A stretch of 64,000 bases of DNA, from the NCBI GenBank assembly GCA_030427505.1, contig JAUICH010000026.1:21573-85572 (forward strand), in the 5' to 3' direction. Of the stretch, positions 63,853-64,000 are shown in pieces. The position numbers and the translations under genes were made by a program. The notes beneath the pieces were generated by a model, which was not told the DNA's origin, searched no databases, and saw only the letters and a program-made list of their open reading frames with translations. Position 1 is the stretch's first letter. Every line of letters starts with the position of its first letter. Source of the stretch: Verrucomicrobiia bacterium (GTDB taxonomy: Bacteria > Verrucomicrobiota > Verrucomicrobiia > Verrucomicrobiales > DEV007).

Positions 63853-64000
63853 CTAGGCAGTGTGGACAAATTGGAGAACGGACCGGAAATGAAGAAGGGG
63901 AAAGAGAACTCAGCGCCGCGAAGCGGCGAATACCAAGAGACGCGGCCCATTCTTCGCCTGGCTTCGTTCCCGCTCACTCTATTGGGGGTAGGCCCAATGC
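63853..64000. mobile_element. MITE-like element B, copy 2 (cut by window end)
   Basis: From CTAGG at 63853 the sequence follows the reverse complement of element B copy 1: GGACAAATT, then CAGCGCCGCGAAGCGGCGAAT, shared as CAGCGCCGC and AAGCGGCGAAT, then ACGCGGCCCATT, CGCCTGGCT and CTCACTCTATTGGGG in the same order and spacing. It is more diverged than the terminal repeats of copy 1 and runs past the window. Confidence 0.8.

Noticed and set aside
63600..63977. 125-codon leftward frame near the right end
   Set aside because: It spans two repeat elements and its translation is of the kind produced by such repeats; there is no ribosome site.

Overview
The window is GC-rich, gene-dense bacterial chromosome and most likely comes from the PVC group, with Verrucomicrobiota the best guess. 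This rests on the protein families present. There are four secreted formylglycine-type sulfatases. There is a PVC-style secreted propeller/HEAT/CxxCH cytochrome, a DUF1080 protein, a blue-copper protein beside a secreted beta-propeller, a Gfo/Idh/MocA oxidoreductase and a K+-dependent-type membrane pyrophosphatase. Many starts lack a clear Shine-Dalgarno sequence. No rRNA, CRISPR array or prophage is visible. The assignment is inferred from gene content, not from a marker phylogeny.

Layout. 1-6.2 kb is housekeeping: the end of a class III nucleotide cyclase, recR, xylulokinase, a DUF374 acyltransferase overlapping folD, two small unknown genes and tRNA-Pro(GGG). 6.5-12.2 kb is an arginine cluster, argC-argJ-argB-argD-argF, covering acetylated-glutamate activation through citrulline. 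12.2-21.2 kb is a run of exported proteins: a cytochrome-bearing propeller, a Tat-type amidohydrolase, a glycerophosphodiesterase, a PL6-type polysaccharide lyase, a CE1-like esterase and an SGNH hydrolase. This looks like a set for breaking down acetylated or acylated polysaccharide. 21.3-22 kb has an octamer minisatellite, a four-helix-bundle gene and an inverted minisatellite, followed by the pyrophosphatase gene and a cell-wall amidase.

25.5-26.4 kb is a decayed REP-associated HUH transposase (RAYT) between two inverted REP units. 26.5-32.6 kb has a methyltransferase/ATP-grasp fusion, an FMN reductase divergent from an AraC regulator, a VOC protein and a sulfatase. 32.7-41.5 kb is a surface-polysaccharide locus: two glycosyltransferases, two sulfotransferases, a WcaF-type acetyltransferase, a polymerase-like membrane protein, a Wzz-type protein and a membrane-anchored unknown. 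It probably makes a sulfated, acetylated polymer. Two abutting palindromic MITE-like elements split this locus. One supplies the stop codon of the polymerase gene and has a second, inverted copy at the right end of the window.

41.5-49.7 kb holds an EF-hand esterase, two sulfatases, a DUF1080 protein, a DUF1444 protein, small membrane proteins and a Nudix hydrolase. 49.7-63.5 kb holds a lipoprotein hydrolase, a DUF3592-like protein, the propeller/blue-copper pair, a purine permease, a fourth sulfatase, an oxidoreductase, an exported esterase, an SMP-30 propeller and a C45-type acyltransferase/hydrolase. The last 500 bases contain only repeats.

Taken together, the region couples synthesis of a probably sulfated surface polymer with a broad exported kit for desulfating and degrading environmental glycans. 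Mobile palindromic repeats have settled between the genes.
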